Assembly (NCBI GenBank): GCA_947090385.1
Contig: CAMUNZ010000006.1
Span: 1 to 30,715, forward strand
Reading direction: 5' to 3'
Origin: an uncultured Campylobacter sp.
Lineage (GTDB): Bacteria; Campylobacterota; Campylobacteria; Campylobacterales; Campylobacteraceae
Length of the DNA stretch: 30,715 nucleotides
The stretch's first letter is position 1. Every line of letters begins with the position of its first letter. This document shows positions 6,623-13,007 of this stretch, in pieces. A model generated the notes under the pieces. It saw only the letters and a list, made by a program, of their open reading frames with translations, was not told the origin of the DNA and searched no databases. The translations under genes were made by a program, and so were the position numbers.

Positions 6623-6631
6623 TGGTATAAT
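6623..6631 (+). promoter_or_regulatory. Extended -10 promoter on the opposite strand, cassette 2
   Basis: TGGTATAAT is a perfect extended -10 box reading rightwards, against the operon, just upstream of the peptide B ribosome site. A transcript would start near 6637, at the GTAGCACAAT arm. It could stop at the CGGGG/CCCCG hairpin followed by TTACTTTT (6654-6678), giving an RNA of about 45 nt, or read on through peptide A. Cassette 1 has the equivalent box at 3840-3848. Confidence 0.5.
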
Positions 6632-6636
6632 TGCGG

Positions 6637-6763
6637 GTAGCACAATTTAAAGGCGGGGTTTTTAAGCCCCGTTACTTTTATATCCAAGCTTGGATAATTT
6701 TTGTGATTAGATAAATCAGCATTGCAATACGGATTAAAAAATCTAACCTTTTCATTGTGCTAC
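6637..6763 (-). repeat. 10-base inverted-repeat arms flanking peptide A of cassette 2
   Basis: GTAGCACAAT (6637-6646) and ATTGTGCTAC (6754-6763) are perfect complements. On the leftward mRNA one arm covers the last base of the ribosome site through the AT of the peptide A start codon; the other lies just after the stop. A CGGGG/CCCCG hairpin (6654-6671) sits between the stop and that second arm. Pairing would block initiation on peptide A. Confidence 0.65.
6678..6755 (-). CDS. Tiny hydrophobic peptide A of cassette 2 (25 aa), toxin-like
   Basis: The 25-residue peptide begins MKRLDFLIRIAMLIYLITKI and ends IQAWI: basic N-terminus, then a hydrophobic, partly amphipathic helix. It has a strong ribosome site (AAGGAG, seven bases from ATG) and is first in the transcript from the promoter at 6803-6831, with a leader of about 41 bases. 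The start region can pair with a 10-base arm after the stop. The features match short hydrophobic type I toxins; no database family is recognised, and toxicity is inference. Its counterpart in cassette 1 shares size and topology but little sequence. Confidence 0.6.
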   Translation of the reverse strand: MKRLDFLIRIAMLIYLITKIIQAWI

Positions 6764-6771
6764 TCCTTTCT

Positions 6772-6796
6772 ATAAAACACTTTATTTGTGTTTTAT
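6772..6796. repeat. Inverted repeat at the cassette 2 transcript start
   Basis: ATAAAACAC-TTTATTT-GTGTTTTAT is a perfect 9-base inverted repeat ending at the predicted transcript start. Its core AAACACTTTATTTGTGTTT recurs exactly at 6870-6888, upstream of the -35 box. Two copies bracketing a promoter suggest a repressor operator pair. The first copy could also fold as a 5'-terminal RNA stem-loop. Confidence 0.7.
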
Positions 6797-6802
6797 GATA
6801 GA

Positions 6803-6831
6803 ATTATAACACAATTAATATGTTATGTCAA
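6803..6831 (-). promoter_or_regulatory. Consensus sigma-70 promoter of cassette 2
   Basis: Read leftwards, TTGACA (6831-6826), 17 bases, TATAAT (6808-6803). It should drive peptide A, peptide B, rha copy 2 and yopX, starting near 6796. Such a perfect promoter needs tight control, which fits the flanking palindromes and the HTH gene just upstream. Confidence 0.85.
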
Positions 6832-6869
6832 TAGTTTTTAACATAAAATAAGTAATTTTTGTAGAAAAT

Positions 6870-6888
6870 AAACACTTTATTTGTGTTT
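6870..6888. repeat. Second copy of the cassette 2 operator-like palindrome
   Basis: AAACAC-TTTATTT-GTGTTT repeats the core of 6775-6793 exactly, in the same orientation and about 95 bases away, on the far side of the promoter. Repressor binding at both sites, possibly with looping, would shut the promoter. The element has no counterpart upstream of the cassette 1 promoter. Confidence 0.65.
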
Positions 6889-6901
6889 TTATGTAGTTTT
6901 T

Positions 6902-6925
6902 AGCCACCCAAATTTTGGGGTGGCT
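6902..6925. repeat. Hairpin after HTH gene 2
   Basis: AGCCACCC/GGGTGGCT is a perfect 8-base stem with an 8-base loop, five bases past the HTH gene 2 stop. On the leftward strand it is followed by AAAAAC, not a T-run, so it is a poor intrinsic terminator for that gene; read rightwards it is followed by GATTTTTAG. It holds the same place as the stronger terminator in cassette 1. Confidence 0.55.
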
Positions 6926-6930
6926 GATTT

Positions 6931-7155
6931 TTAGCGTTTTAAAATATCTTTTAAGGTTCTGAAATCTTGAAGTTCGTTTTTAAGTTTTAAATTTTCATTA
7001 TAAAGTTCAATTGCCTTTTTTAATGGTTCGCTAATTTTTTCTTGCCTTGATGCATTATTTATAGCACTTTCACTATACCCTATAAGCTCCCCTAATTGTT
7101 TGTAAGTCAAATTTAATTCCTTGCAAACTTGTTTTATTATGTTTTCATCACTCAT
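6931..7155 (-). CDS. Small HTH regulator, cassette 2 (74 aa)
   Basis: Paralogue of the 80-residue HTH at 4131-4373. The first ~35 residues (DENIIKQVCKELNLTYKQLG and GYSES) are nearly the same, while the coiled-coil second half has diverged. AAGGA precedes the ATG. It has its own extended -10 promoter (7186-7194), so it can be made independently of the ERF operon. It lies directly upstream of the cassette 2 promoter and is its likely regulator. The variable residues after the shared helices may account for the different palindromes in the two cassettes, which is inference. Confidence 0.75.
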   Translation of the reverse strand: MSDENIIKQVCKELNLTYKQLGELIGYSESAINNASRQEKISEPLKKAIELYNENLKLKNELQDFRTLKDILKR

Positions 7156-7185
7156 CTTTATCCTTCATTTTGCTTTAAAACATTA

Positions 7186-7194
7186 ATTATAGCA
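7186..7194 (-). promoter_or_regulatory. Extended -10 promoter of HTH gene 2
   Basis: Read leftwards the sequence is TGCTATAAT, a perfect extended -10 box, lying between the ERF stop and the HTH gene 2 start. The predicted leader is about 24 bases and includes AAGGA. Confidence 0.6.
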
Positions 7195-7196
7195 AA

Positions 7197-7784
7197 TTAA
7201 GCTTCTTTTTTTATACTATTTATTTTTTGACATAGCATCGCTTTTGCTTTTTGAAAATCCGATTTTTTTAACTCTCTTAACTCAGTGATTTTAAAATAAG
7301 CTAAAAAATTTTTGATATTTGTTCCAGCTATATCCATAAGCTCAGATAATTCAGCAATTTCATCATTGTTTATTACTTGACTTTTTTGCTCTTTTTGTAT
7401 ATAATCTGGCTCTGTATTTAGAGAGTCAGCGTCCCTTGTGTCATCAATGGCAAAAAGCCCGTTTAATGCGTATTTTCTAGCATAGCTTGACGCTGTGCCA
7501 GTGACCTGACTCTCGTCCATACCTTTTTTATTTTCGCTTTCTCTAGCAAATCCACAAACTTTTATCTCATCTTTTTCATCTTTATAAGTAGCTGTAGCTT
7601 TTACATAAACGCGCCCTGCGATCTCGACTATTTCGTCGCTTAAAGTAATGATTGCGTTGTATTTTGCTAATAATGGCTTTAAGCTTTCTAAGATATCTTC
7701 GCAACTTCTATATTTGTATTTGCCAAAATTATTAAAATTTGTTTTTGGTGCTTTTAATTCAAATTGAATTTTATTTAAGCTCAT
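7197..7784 (-). CDS. erf: ERF-family single-strand annealing protein
   Basis: The 195-residue protein shows the ERF pattern: an N-terminal NNFGKYKYRSCEDILESLKP segment, a beta-rich middle ending in ARESENKKGMDESQVTGTAS, then SYARKYALNGLFAIDDTRDAD, the ERF hallmark. The C-terminal ~60 residues form a separate helical domain. ERF proteins anneal complementary single strands and work with a 5'-3' exonuclease to circularise or recombine phage DNA. The YqaJ nuclease and SSB in the same operon complete the module. Its ATG overlaps the end of a 20-codon frame. Confidence 0.93.
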   Translation of the reverse strand: MSLNKIQFELKAPKTNFNNFGKYKYRSCEDILESLKPLLAKYNAIITLSDEIVEIAGRVYVKATATYKDEKDEIKVCGFARESENKKGMDESQVTGTASSYARKYALNGLFAIDDTRDADSLNTEPDYIQKEQKSQVINNDEIAELSELMDIAGTNIKNFLAYFKITELRELKKSDFQKAKAMLCQKINSIKKEA

Positions 7785-7833
7785 TTTTATACTCCTTTTC
7801 GTATAAACTCGCGTAATAATAATATTCGTCCAT
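7771..7833 (-). CDS. Possible 20-residue peptide before erf
   Basis: The frame MDEYYYYASLYEKEYKNELK has AAAGG before its ATG and ends inside erf, overlapping its start by 14 bases. The erf ribosome site (AAGGAG) lies within it. It could be a leader peptide coupling translation into erf, or chance. The 7834-8036 stretch upstream shows small dyads (AGCCT-A-AGGCT near 7970) and no supported gene. Confidence 0.35.
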   Translation of the reverse strand: MDEYYYYASLYEKEYKNELK

Positions 7834-8036
7834 TTTAAGGCCTTTTAAATTGATTTTTCGCGGTTTTTTCTACTCCTTAGCGCGACCAAGGACTAAATCC
7901 AAATAAAATTTTTCGTAATTTTATAAACGCTTCCGATTAAATCCAGATTTTAAGCAACCAGCCTAAGGCTCTGTCGGTCAAAGCTTTCGCTATCCAGCCT
8001 TTTATTTTTTTATTTTATTTGCGATATTTGGTTTAA

Positions 8037-8336
8037 TTATCCGCAATAATCCAGCGCAAACGCGTTAGGATTTACATCGCCTTCTAACTCATCTCTGAAA
8101 TTTTCTTTTCTTTGCTCTACGACGTCATCTAGCTTTTCGACGGCTTTTTTTAATAATCTTATCGCCTCTTTTATCGTAAATCTCTCGTCACTAAACTCAT
8201 ACAAATCTGAGAAATTATCGTTTAAAATTTCATTTGTATTTTCTACCTCTTCTAGCAACGCATAAGCATTTGCCGCTAAATCCTCAAAAGGTGCGATTTG
8301 CTCCTCGTAATCTACGTGAATTTTTAAGGCTTCCAT
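8037..8336 (-). CDS. Small acidic early protein (99 aa), unknown
   Basis: This is the first gene of the leftward early operon. About a quarter of its residues are Asp or Glu against roughly ten Lys/Arg, so it is strongly acidic and largely helical (EEQIAPFEDLAANAYALLEE; AIRLLKKAVEKLDDVV). AGGAC lies before the ATG. No family is recognised. First place in the early operon and high negative charge fit a DNA-mimic, anti-defence or recombination-modulating role, but the sequence alone does not show it. Confidence 0.7.
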   Translation of the reverse strand: MEALKIHVDYEEQIAPFEDLAANAYALLEEVENTNEILNDNFSDLYEFSDERFTIKEAIRLLKKAVEKLDDVVEQRKENFRDELEGDVNPNAFALDYCG

Positions 8337-8391
8337 TTTTTGTCCTTTTGTTTTTTTGTTTGTGTGATGATACCTACAGTTATGTTAAAAA

Positions 8392-8447
8392 TTACTTAAA
8401 GTAAGTAAATAAAATTACTTATTTTTTGATAAACTTACAAGAAGTAA
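8392..8447. promoter_or_regulatory. Operator-like repeats between the repressor and the early operon
   Basis: TTACTT-A-AAGTAA (8392-8404) is a perfect palindrome. Further half-sites are TTACTT at 8415-8420 and AAGTAA at 8442-8447, with GTAA at 8405. They lie in the 127-base divergent gap where the CI-like repressor would bind. Rightwards, TTTTTTGATAAA (about 8421-8432) is a possible -10 for the repressor gene. The leftward early promoter is not clear; TATCAT near 8372-8367 is one option. Confidence 0.6.
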
Positions 8448-8463
8448 ATTTTTAGGAGAAAAA

Positions 8464-9147
8464 ATGAAACCATTTAAAGAAAAAATAAGAGAGCTTATAA
8501 AAAAAGATACAAATCTAAACACAAAGAAATTGGCTGAAAGCTTAGGAGTTTCTCAGCCTTTAGTTTCACAATGGCGAACTGGGCTTAAAAAACCAAGCGT
8601 AAAAAATATGCAAAAATTAGCAGATATTTTCCAGATTGATGTTTCTTATTTGATGGATGATAGAATTGAAATTTTACAGATTTCAAATAAAGCCACGACT
8701 AACGTCGGCGTCCTTGAAATGGTCGCAGGATTTGGGACGGAGGGCGTTTTAGATGTAAATTTTAAAATAGATTATGAATTGTGCTTACCAAAAGAATTTT
8801 TAGGAAAAATTCCTGCAAAACACGCAAGAATTATAAGATGCCTAGGCGATAGCATGGAGCCAGAGTTTCAAAACGGCGATTATTTGCTAGTTGAGATGCT
8901 AGATGGGCGTTATTTCATCAAAAGAGAAGGCATTTATCTAGTAAGAGTTGGGGAGATAGTTTATATAAAAAGAGTGCTATTTTTACCTAACGGGGACGCA
9001 AAACTTATAAGCATAAATCCTAGCTACGGCATAATTCAACCGATTAAAGATTTAGGCTATGAGTATGAAATTTTAGGCGCAGTATATGGCAAAATTTCAG
9101 TAAAACTCGGTAGTGGCTTTCAATTTGACAATCAAGGGATAAAATAA
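8464..9147 (+). CDS. CI-like repressor, S24 self-cleaving
   Basis: The 227-residue protein has an N-terminal XRE helix-turn-helix (TKKLAESLGVSQPLVSQWRT, residues 20-39) and a C-terminal S24 peptidase domain. Cleavage would be between Ala88 and Gly89 (MVAGFG), with Ser130 in GDSMEP and Lys169 in VYIKRV as the catalytic pair. Such repressors hold lysogeny and cleave themselves when RecA filaments form after DNA damage. AGGAG precedes the ATG. It diverges from the early operon across TTACTT/AAGTAA repeats, its likely operators. The rightward replication genes start 292 bases downstream. Confidence 0.92.
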   Translation: MKPFKEKIRELIKKDTNLNTKKLAESLGVSQPLVSQWRTGLKKPSVKNMQKLADIFQIDVSYLMDDRIEILQISNKATTNVGVLEMVAGFGTEGVLDVNFKIDYELCLPKEFLGKIPAKHARIIRCLGDSMEPEFQNGDYLLVEMLDGRYFIKREGIYLVRVGEIVYIKRVLFLPNGDAKLISINPSYGIIQPIKDLGYEYEILGAVYGKISVKLGSGFQFDNQGIK

Positions 9148-9438
9148 TTTCTTTATAATGCTCTTTATATGGACGATTTTAATTGTTTCGTTTTTTTAAA
9201 CGATGCGATTTTTATTGTCTCTTGTTTAATATCTTTATTTAATATCTTTAGCTTTTTATAATTAATTTTTTAAATTATCGTTTAAATTTTATACAAAAAA
9301 CAAAAACATACATTTTATTATTAGCTATTTTTTAGAAAACTTATAATTTTTAGCTAAATATTTTATAACTTTAAGTATTATTGAACTAACTTTTTTATAC
9401 AATACACAAAAAAGCCTAAACATCAAAAAGGACACAAG
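9148..9438. other. A+T-rich gap between repressor and replication genes
   Basis: No gene is supported here. It contains a weak hairpin, TCGTTT/AAACGA (9188-9203), that may end the repressor transcript; a tandem 13-base repeat (9225-9250); and several A/T-only runs. TTGAAC (9381) and TATACAAT (9396-9403) are too close to form a standard promoter, but TACAAT after a T-rich run could serve as a -10 for the gene at 9439. A second operator or replication origin is possible but not shown. Confidence 0.4.
9225..9250. repeat. Tandem 13-base direct repeat
   Basis: TTTAATATCTTTA occurs twice with no gap. It lies between the repressor and the replication genes, where operators or origin repeats are often found. 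Two copies are too few to call iterons. Confidence 0.6.
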
Positions 9439-9651
9439 ATGAATTATAAAAAATTTTTAATTAATTTTTTGGTTTCGCAAGGACTTAGCGAAAACTCTGC
9501 AAAAGTTTATATAAGTGGCACACGAAATAAAAAGCCAAATGCAGATGTCCGCTATAAGGCTTATATTGAGCTTGGGCATCCGTTTAATGCATGGGGGACG
9601 AAGCTTAAAGCTTACATAGAAGCAAGAAATAAATTAAACTCAGAATTTTAA
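9439..9651 (+). CDS. Hypothetical 70-residue protein at start of rightward operon
   Basis: It starts MNYKKFLINFLVSQGLSENS and contains KVYISGTRNKKPN and YKAYIELG; AAGGA precedes the ATG. The short helical pattern with a possible turn (LSENSAKVYISG) would suit a small DNA-binding protein, and its place first in the rightward early operon is where a Cro-like regulator would sit. I do not recognise a family, and the HTH reading is weak. Confidence 0.6.
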   Translation: MNYKKFLINFLVSQGLSENSAKVYISGTRNKKPNADVRYKAYIELGHPFNAWGTKLKAYIEARNKLNSEF

Positions 9652-9667
9652 ATAAAGGAGCATAAAA

Positions 9668-10621
9668 ATGTTATACAACCACAGTTTTAGCGTAGAGTTA
9701 GCTACAAAGATAGGATTAGAAGAGGCGATTATTTTAGAGCATATTGCGTATTGGATATTTATGAATAAAATGGAAAATAGAAATTTTTACGACGGCAAGA
9801 CTTGGACTTTCATGAGTGCAGATGCTTTTGCGAAACATTTTCCATATCTAGCAAGTCAAGGCAAAAGAAGAAACGCGAGAATTTATACGATTTTAAATAA
9901 ATTAAAAAAAATGGGCGCGATAATCACTGGAAATTATAACCCTACGCCTTATGATAGGACGATGTGGTATGCTTTGGGTGAAGGATGGGAGTGTTTGCTT
10001 GAGAAATTTGAAAATTTTGCAAGTATAAAAAACGACCAAAAAAATTTTGGCAAAAATAAATCAGATGAAGACGGAAGCAAAAAGGACAATTTTAGAAATG
10101 ATAGCGGTGATATTTTGAAATCACAAGAGAGTGAAATCAAAAACGCACAACCGAAATCACATAAAAAATACAATACAAATTCAAAACAAAATTCAAAACT
10201 AGAATCAAAAGGGGAAGAAGCCGCAAAAAATGATTTTGAAGATGAAAAAGCTGATAAGGCAAACAATCAAACACCCACATTAAAAACAGAGGCTATAGAA
10301 GCTGAGATTATCGAAGATTTAAACGCTGATAGTTTTTCGTTAAAAAACGAAACTCCATACGAAAAAACAAGTGATATTTATAAAAGACGATTGGAAGAGT
10401 ATATAAACAGCGTAAGGCGTAAAAATCCGCTTTATATGAGTTTTAATGAGTTTGAAAATGCTTTGCTTACTAAAAATTATAAATATAAAAATTTTGCCAG
10501 AGCGTATCTAAAATGGAATAGCAAAAACACGCAAAATAAAAACATTCAAGTAAATCCAACTGGTATGAGCGATAAAACGGTAAATGCCATAAATGAGTTT
10601 TTAAAGGGAGCTTCAAGATGA
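9668..10621 (+). CDS. Phage replication initiator-like protein
   Basis: The 317-residue protein has an N-terminal winged-helix-like domain (about 1-115) with EEAIILEHIAYWIFMNKMEN, FYDGKTWTFMS and ARIYTILNKLKKMGAIITGN, typical of replisome-organiser or RepA-like proteins. A long K/E/S/N-rich, probably disordered linker follows (about 120-235), then a C-terminal helical domain (DIYKRRLEEYINSVRRKNPL ... AYLKWNSK). It probably binds the phage origin and recruits the replication machinery. The next gene overlaps its stop (ATGA). The origin may lie inside the gene, as in lambda O, but I see no clear iterons. AAAGGAG precedes the ATG. Confidence 0.7.
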   Translation: MLYNHSFSVELATKIGLEEAIILEHIAYWIFMNKMENRNFYDGKTWTFMSADAFAKHFPYLASQGKRRNARIYTILNKLKKMGAIITGNYNPTPYDRTMWYALGEGWECLLEKFENFASIKNDQKNFGKNKSDEDGSKKDNFRNDSGDILKSQESEIKNAQPKSHKKYNTNSKQNSKLESKGEEAAKNDFEDEKADKANNQTPTLKTEAIEAEIIEDLNADSFSLKNETPYEKTSDIYKRRLEEYINSVRRKNPLYMSFNEFENALLTKNYKYKNFARAYLKWNSKNTQNKNIQVNPTGMSDKTVNAINEFLKGASR

Positions 10622-11214
10622 CACAACAAGAGTTTATAAAAGAATTCGTCGTTTTGCTAAGTTATTATAAAGCTGATTTAAGCACAGAGATAATAGCGCT
10701 ATATTACGAAAATTTAAAAGATTTTAGCATCGAAGAGTTTATAAAAGCAAAATCTAAAATTTTAAAAACTCGCAAATTTTCAAATATGCCGTCAATTGCT
10801 GAGTTTATAGAAAATTTAGAAGGCGACGCAGATGAAAAAGCTTTAAACGCTTGGGATGAAGTTTTAAAAGCTATGGATAAGTTTGGAGCTTATGAAAGCG
10901 TAGCGTTTAAAGATACGGCCATCGCAAAAGCGATTTTAAATATCGGCGGCTGGATTGAGCTTAATAACGCTGATGATTTAACGTGGCTTAAAAAAGATTT
11001 TATAAAGGCTTATAAGGCGTATTGTAAAAATAGCTATCCGCAGACGATTTATTTGCAAGGAATTGCAGAGCTTAATAACCGCCTTATAAAAAGCCCTTGC
11101 CAGATGAATATTAATTTAATAGGCTACGACAAAGCAAAATGCAATTTAGGCGTTTTTATACAGCCAAAAAATGAAATTTTAACAATCACAAATAACACTT
11201 TAAAAAGGATTTAA
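10618..11214 (+). CDS. Probable replication accessory / helicase-loader-like protein
   Basis: The 198-residue, mostly helical protein begins MTQQEFIKEFVVLLSYYKAD and contains the pattern LYYENLKDFSIEEFIKAKSK followed by NMPSIAEFIEN, seen in phage replication proteins such as the DUF6475 or lambda-P-like groups. A second block (NIGGWIELNNADDLTWLKKD, FIKAYKAYCK) is also characteristic. Its start overlaps the initiator stop, as with lambda O and P. The likely role is loading the host replicative helicase. The family name is from memory of the pattern. Confidence 0.6.
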   Translation: MTQQEFIKEFVVLLSYYKADLSTEIIALYYENLKDFSIEEFIKAKSKILKTRKFSNMPSIAEFIENLEGDADEKALNAWDEVLKAMDKFGAYESVAFKDTAIAKAILNIGGWIELNNADDLTWLKKDFIKAYKAYCKNSYPQTIYLQGIAELNNRLIKSPCQMNINLIGYDKAKCNLGVFIQPKNEILTITNNTLKRI

Positions 11215-11215
11215 A

Positions 11216-11434
11216 ATGACAAATATTTTTTATTTATACGGCGTAGAAAGGTTAAAAGATATAAAATTTTTAATAAAAGAAAGGATTGAAAAATCACAAA
11301 TTTTATTAAATAAACTTTTAAAAGACCCAGTTGAGGCACAAGACGAAGATAGGATAATAGAAATTTATAGAAACATCAAAAAAATGCAAGAAATTTTAAA
11401 AACAGAGGAAAGCCTAAATGAAGAAAATTGCTAA
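11216..11434 (+). CDS. Hypothetical 72-residue coiled-coil protein
   Basis: A short, charged, helical protein (LKDIKFLIKERIEKSQILLN; IIEIYRNIKKMQEILK) with no recognised family. It lies one base after the helicase-loader-like gene and overlaps the methylase gene by 17 bases, so it is part of the same operon. An AAAGGA lies before the ATG. Confidence 0.65.
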   Translation: MTNIFYLYGVERLKDIKFLIKERIEKSQILLNKLLKDPVEAQDEDRIIEIYRNIKKMQEILKTEESLNEENC

Positions 11435-12146
11435 AGCACCGTTGCCGTTTTTAGGGCAAAAACGAAATCATTTAAAAGGATTTAAAAAAGCCCTTACCTA
11501 TTTCAAAGATGATGCCACCTTTGTTGATGTGTTTGGTGGAAGTGGGTTTTTATCTCATGTAATTAAGCAAGAAAAGCCAAATGCAAAAGTGATTTGGAAT
11601 GATTTTGACAATTATCAAGAAAGACTTGACCATATAGACGAGACAAACATACTTAGAAGCAAAATCGTAGAGATTACAAAAAACTATCAACAAAACGAAA
11701 GAATTTCACAAGAAGATAAAGAAAGAATTTTGCAAATATTGCGTGATTTTGATGGATATAAGGATTATTTAACACTGGGTTCGGGAGTTTTTTATCAAGG
11801 AAATTGCGCGAAAAATTACGATGAATTTGCAAAAAATCCTTTTTTTAACAAAACAAATATAGCAAAGCATTACGTTTTAGACCCTCCGTATTTGCAAACG
11901 TTAAACGCGTTTTATGAAAATTTTTTTTCCATGAGGGAGTTTTTAAATGTTTTTGAGTATTTAAGGGCTCCGTTTATATTTTTTAGCAGCGAAAAAAGCG
12001 ACATCGTGCCGTTTTTAGAGTTTGTAAGAAAACACACAAATAAATCGTTTTTTGATAATTTAAAAGTAGAAAAGGCGGGGCATTTTTTAAACGTCCCTAA
12101 AAACAGATTTCCGAAAATTGATTATTTGTTTTATTGCGAAAAATGA
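11418..12146 (+). CDS. D12-class adenine-specific DNA methyltransferase
   Basis: The 242-residue protein has the D12/Dam layout: N-terminal PLPFLGQKRNHLKGF (in place of the usual K-GGK-R block), the AdoMet-binding FVDVFGGSGFLSHV (about residues 34-47) and catalytic DPPY (Asp155). It would methylate adenine N6, probably to protect phage DNA from host restriction or to mark replication. The recognition site cannot be deduced; GATC is usual for Dam. It is placed between replication genes and the RusA-like resolvase, with 17-base and 4-base overlaps to its neighbours. Confidence 0.88.
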   Translation: MKKIAKAPLPFLGQKRNHLKGFKKALTYFKDDATFVDVFGGSGFLSHVIKQEKPNAKVIWNDFDNYQERLDHIDETNILRSKIVEITKNYQQNERISQEDKERILQILRDFDGYKDYLTLGSGVFYQGNCAKNYDEFAKNPFFNKTNIAKHYVLDPPYLQTLNAFYENFFSMREFLNVFEYLRAPFIFFSSEKSDIVPFLEFVRKHTNKSFFDNLKVEKAGHFLNVPKNRFPKIDYLFYCEK

Positions 12147-12502
12147 ATTTAGTTTTTAAAGTCCCGTTAAAAATCGATTATAAACTCAGTTTAAATAGAA
12201 TTTATGCTGGGATAAATTGGCGTTTAAGGATGAAAGAAAAACAAGCGATAAAGGTTTTAACATTTAAGGCGTTAGGAGATTGCAAGGCGAAATTTACAAA
12301 TCCCGTAAGTATAAAAATGAGTTTTTACTCGAATTTAGATGTATCAAATCACGCTTATTTATTTAAGATGATAGAAGATGCGATAAAAGAGAAAGGAATT
12401 TTGCAAGATGATAGCTATAAATTTGTGAAAGAAAACATCATCCAAAAACAAAACGAATTTAAAGGCGTTATCGTAGAGATAAAGGAGTTTAATGGATACT
12501 AA
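12143..12502 (+). CDS. RusA-like Holliday junction resolvase
   Basis: I use the ATG at 12143, which overlaps the methylase stop (ATGA); a TTG nine bases earlier is less likely. The 119-residue protein fits the RusA family: SLNRIYAGINWRLRMKEKQA near the N-terminus, then FYSNLDVSNHAYLFKMIEDA, where the conserved D-x-x-N/D-x-x-K acid pattern appears as LDVSNH plus FKMIEDAIKEKGILQDD. RusA cuts four-way junctions, clearing recombination intermediates before packaging. It overlaps the small terminase gene by 11 bases. Confidence 0.8.
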   Translation: MNLVFKVPLKIDYKLSLNRIYAGINWRLRMKEKQAIKVLTFKALGDCKAKFTNPVSIKMSFYSNLDVSNHAYLFKMIEDAIKEKGILQDDSYKFVKENIIQKQNEFKGVIVEIKEFNGY

Positions 12503-13007
12503 AAAATTTTCACCTAGATTTTGGAACGAAGTAAGAAAAGATTATGAGGCTGGAATGTCGCAGGTAGAATTGCGAAAAAAGTATGATTTAAAAAAAGGCA
12601 CGTTAGCGATGAAGATAATGCGCGGTGGTTGGCGTTTATCACAAGAGCAAACAGCCAGTATTAGCGATTTTAAAAATTCTTTTGTAGAGTTAAGCAAAAA
12701 TTTTGATAACGCCAGTTCGCAACAAAAAGAGGAGATTGTCGAGCGAGTAAGGACGATAATACAAGACAATTTAATTATTAAAAACAATAGAAGCCTTTTA
12801 AAAGTATTTCAAGGGCGAATTGGTGAGCTTTTAGATGCTGGAGCTTACAACACACCAAACGAGATAAAATTAGGCGTTTCGACGCTAAAAGATGCAGAGT
12901 TTATAGTAAATCCAAAAGTGCCAAAAATCGACGTAAAACAGCAAAATCAAACGCAAATTAACAAGATTGAAAGGATTATAATTGACCCCGCAAAAAATGA
13001 CGATTAA
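12492..13007 (+). CDS. terS: Terminase small subunit
   Basis: The 171-residue protein starts with an HTH (FWNEVRKDYEAGMSQVELRK, KYDLKKGTLAMKIMRGGW, residues 10-47), as in DNA-recognition subunits of phage terminases. A helical oligomerisation region follows, then a tail (NKIERIIIDP) likely to contact the large subunit. It binds the packaging site and hands DNA to TerL. GGAG precedes the ATG. It overlaps the large subunit gene by 26 bases. Confidence 0.8.
   Translation: MDTKKFSPRFWNEVRKDYEAGMSQVELRKKYDLKKGTLAMKIMRGGWRLSQEQTASISDFKNSFVELSKNFDNASSQQKEEIVERVRTIIQDNLIIKNNRSLLKVFQGRIGELLDAGAYNTPNEIKLGVSTLKDAEFIVNPKVPKIDVKQQNQTQINKIERIIIDPAKNDD

Noticed and set aside
7920..8000. A third peptide A-like frame reading KGWIAKALTDRALGWLLKIW on the leftward strand
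   Set aside because: It has no ATG, only a TTG without a well-placed ribosome site, and is not next to the cassette parts.
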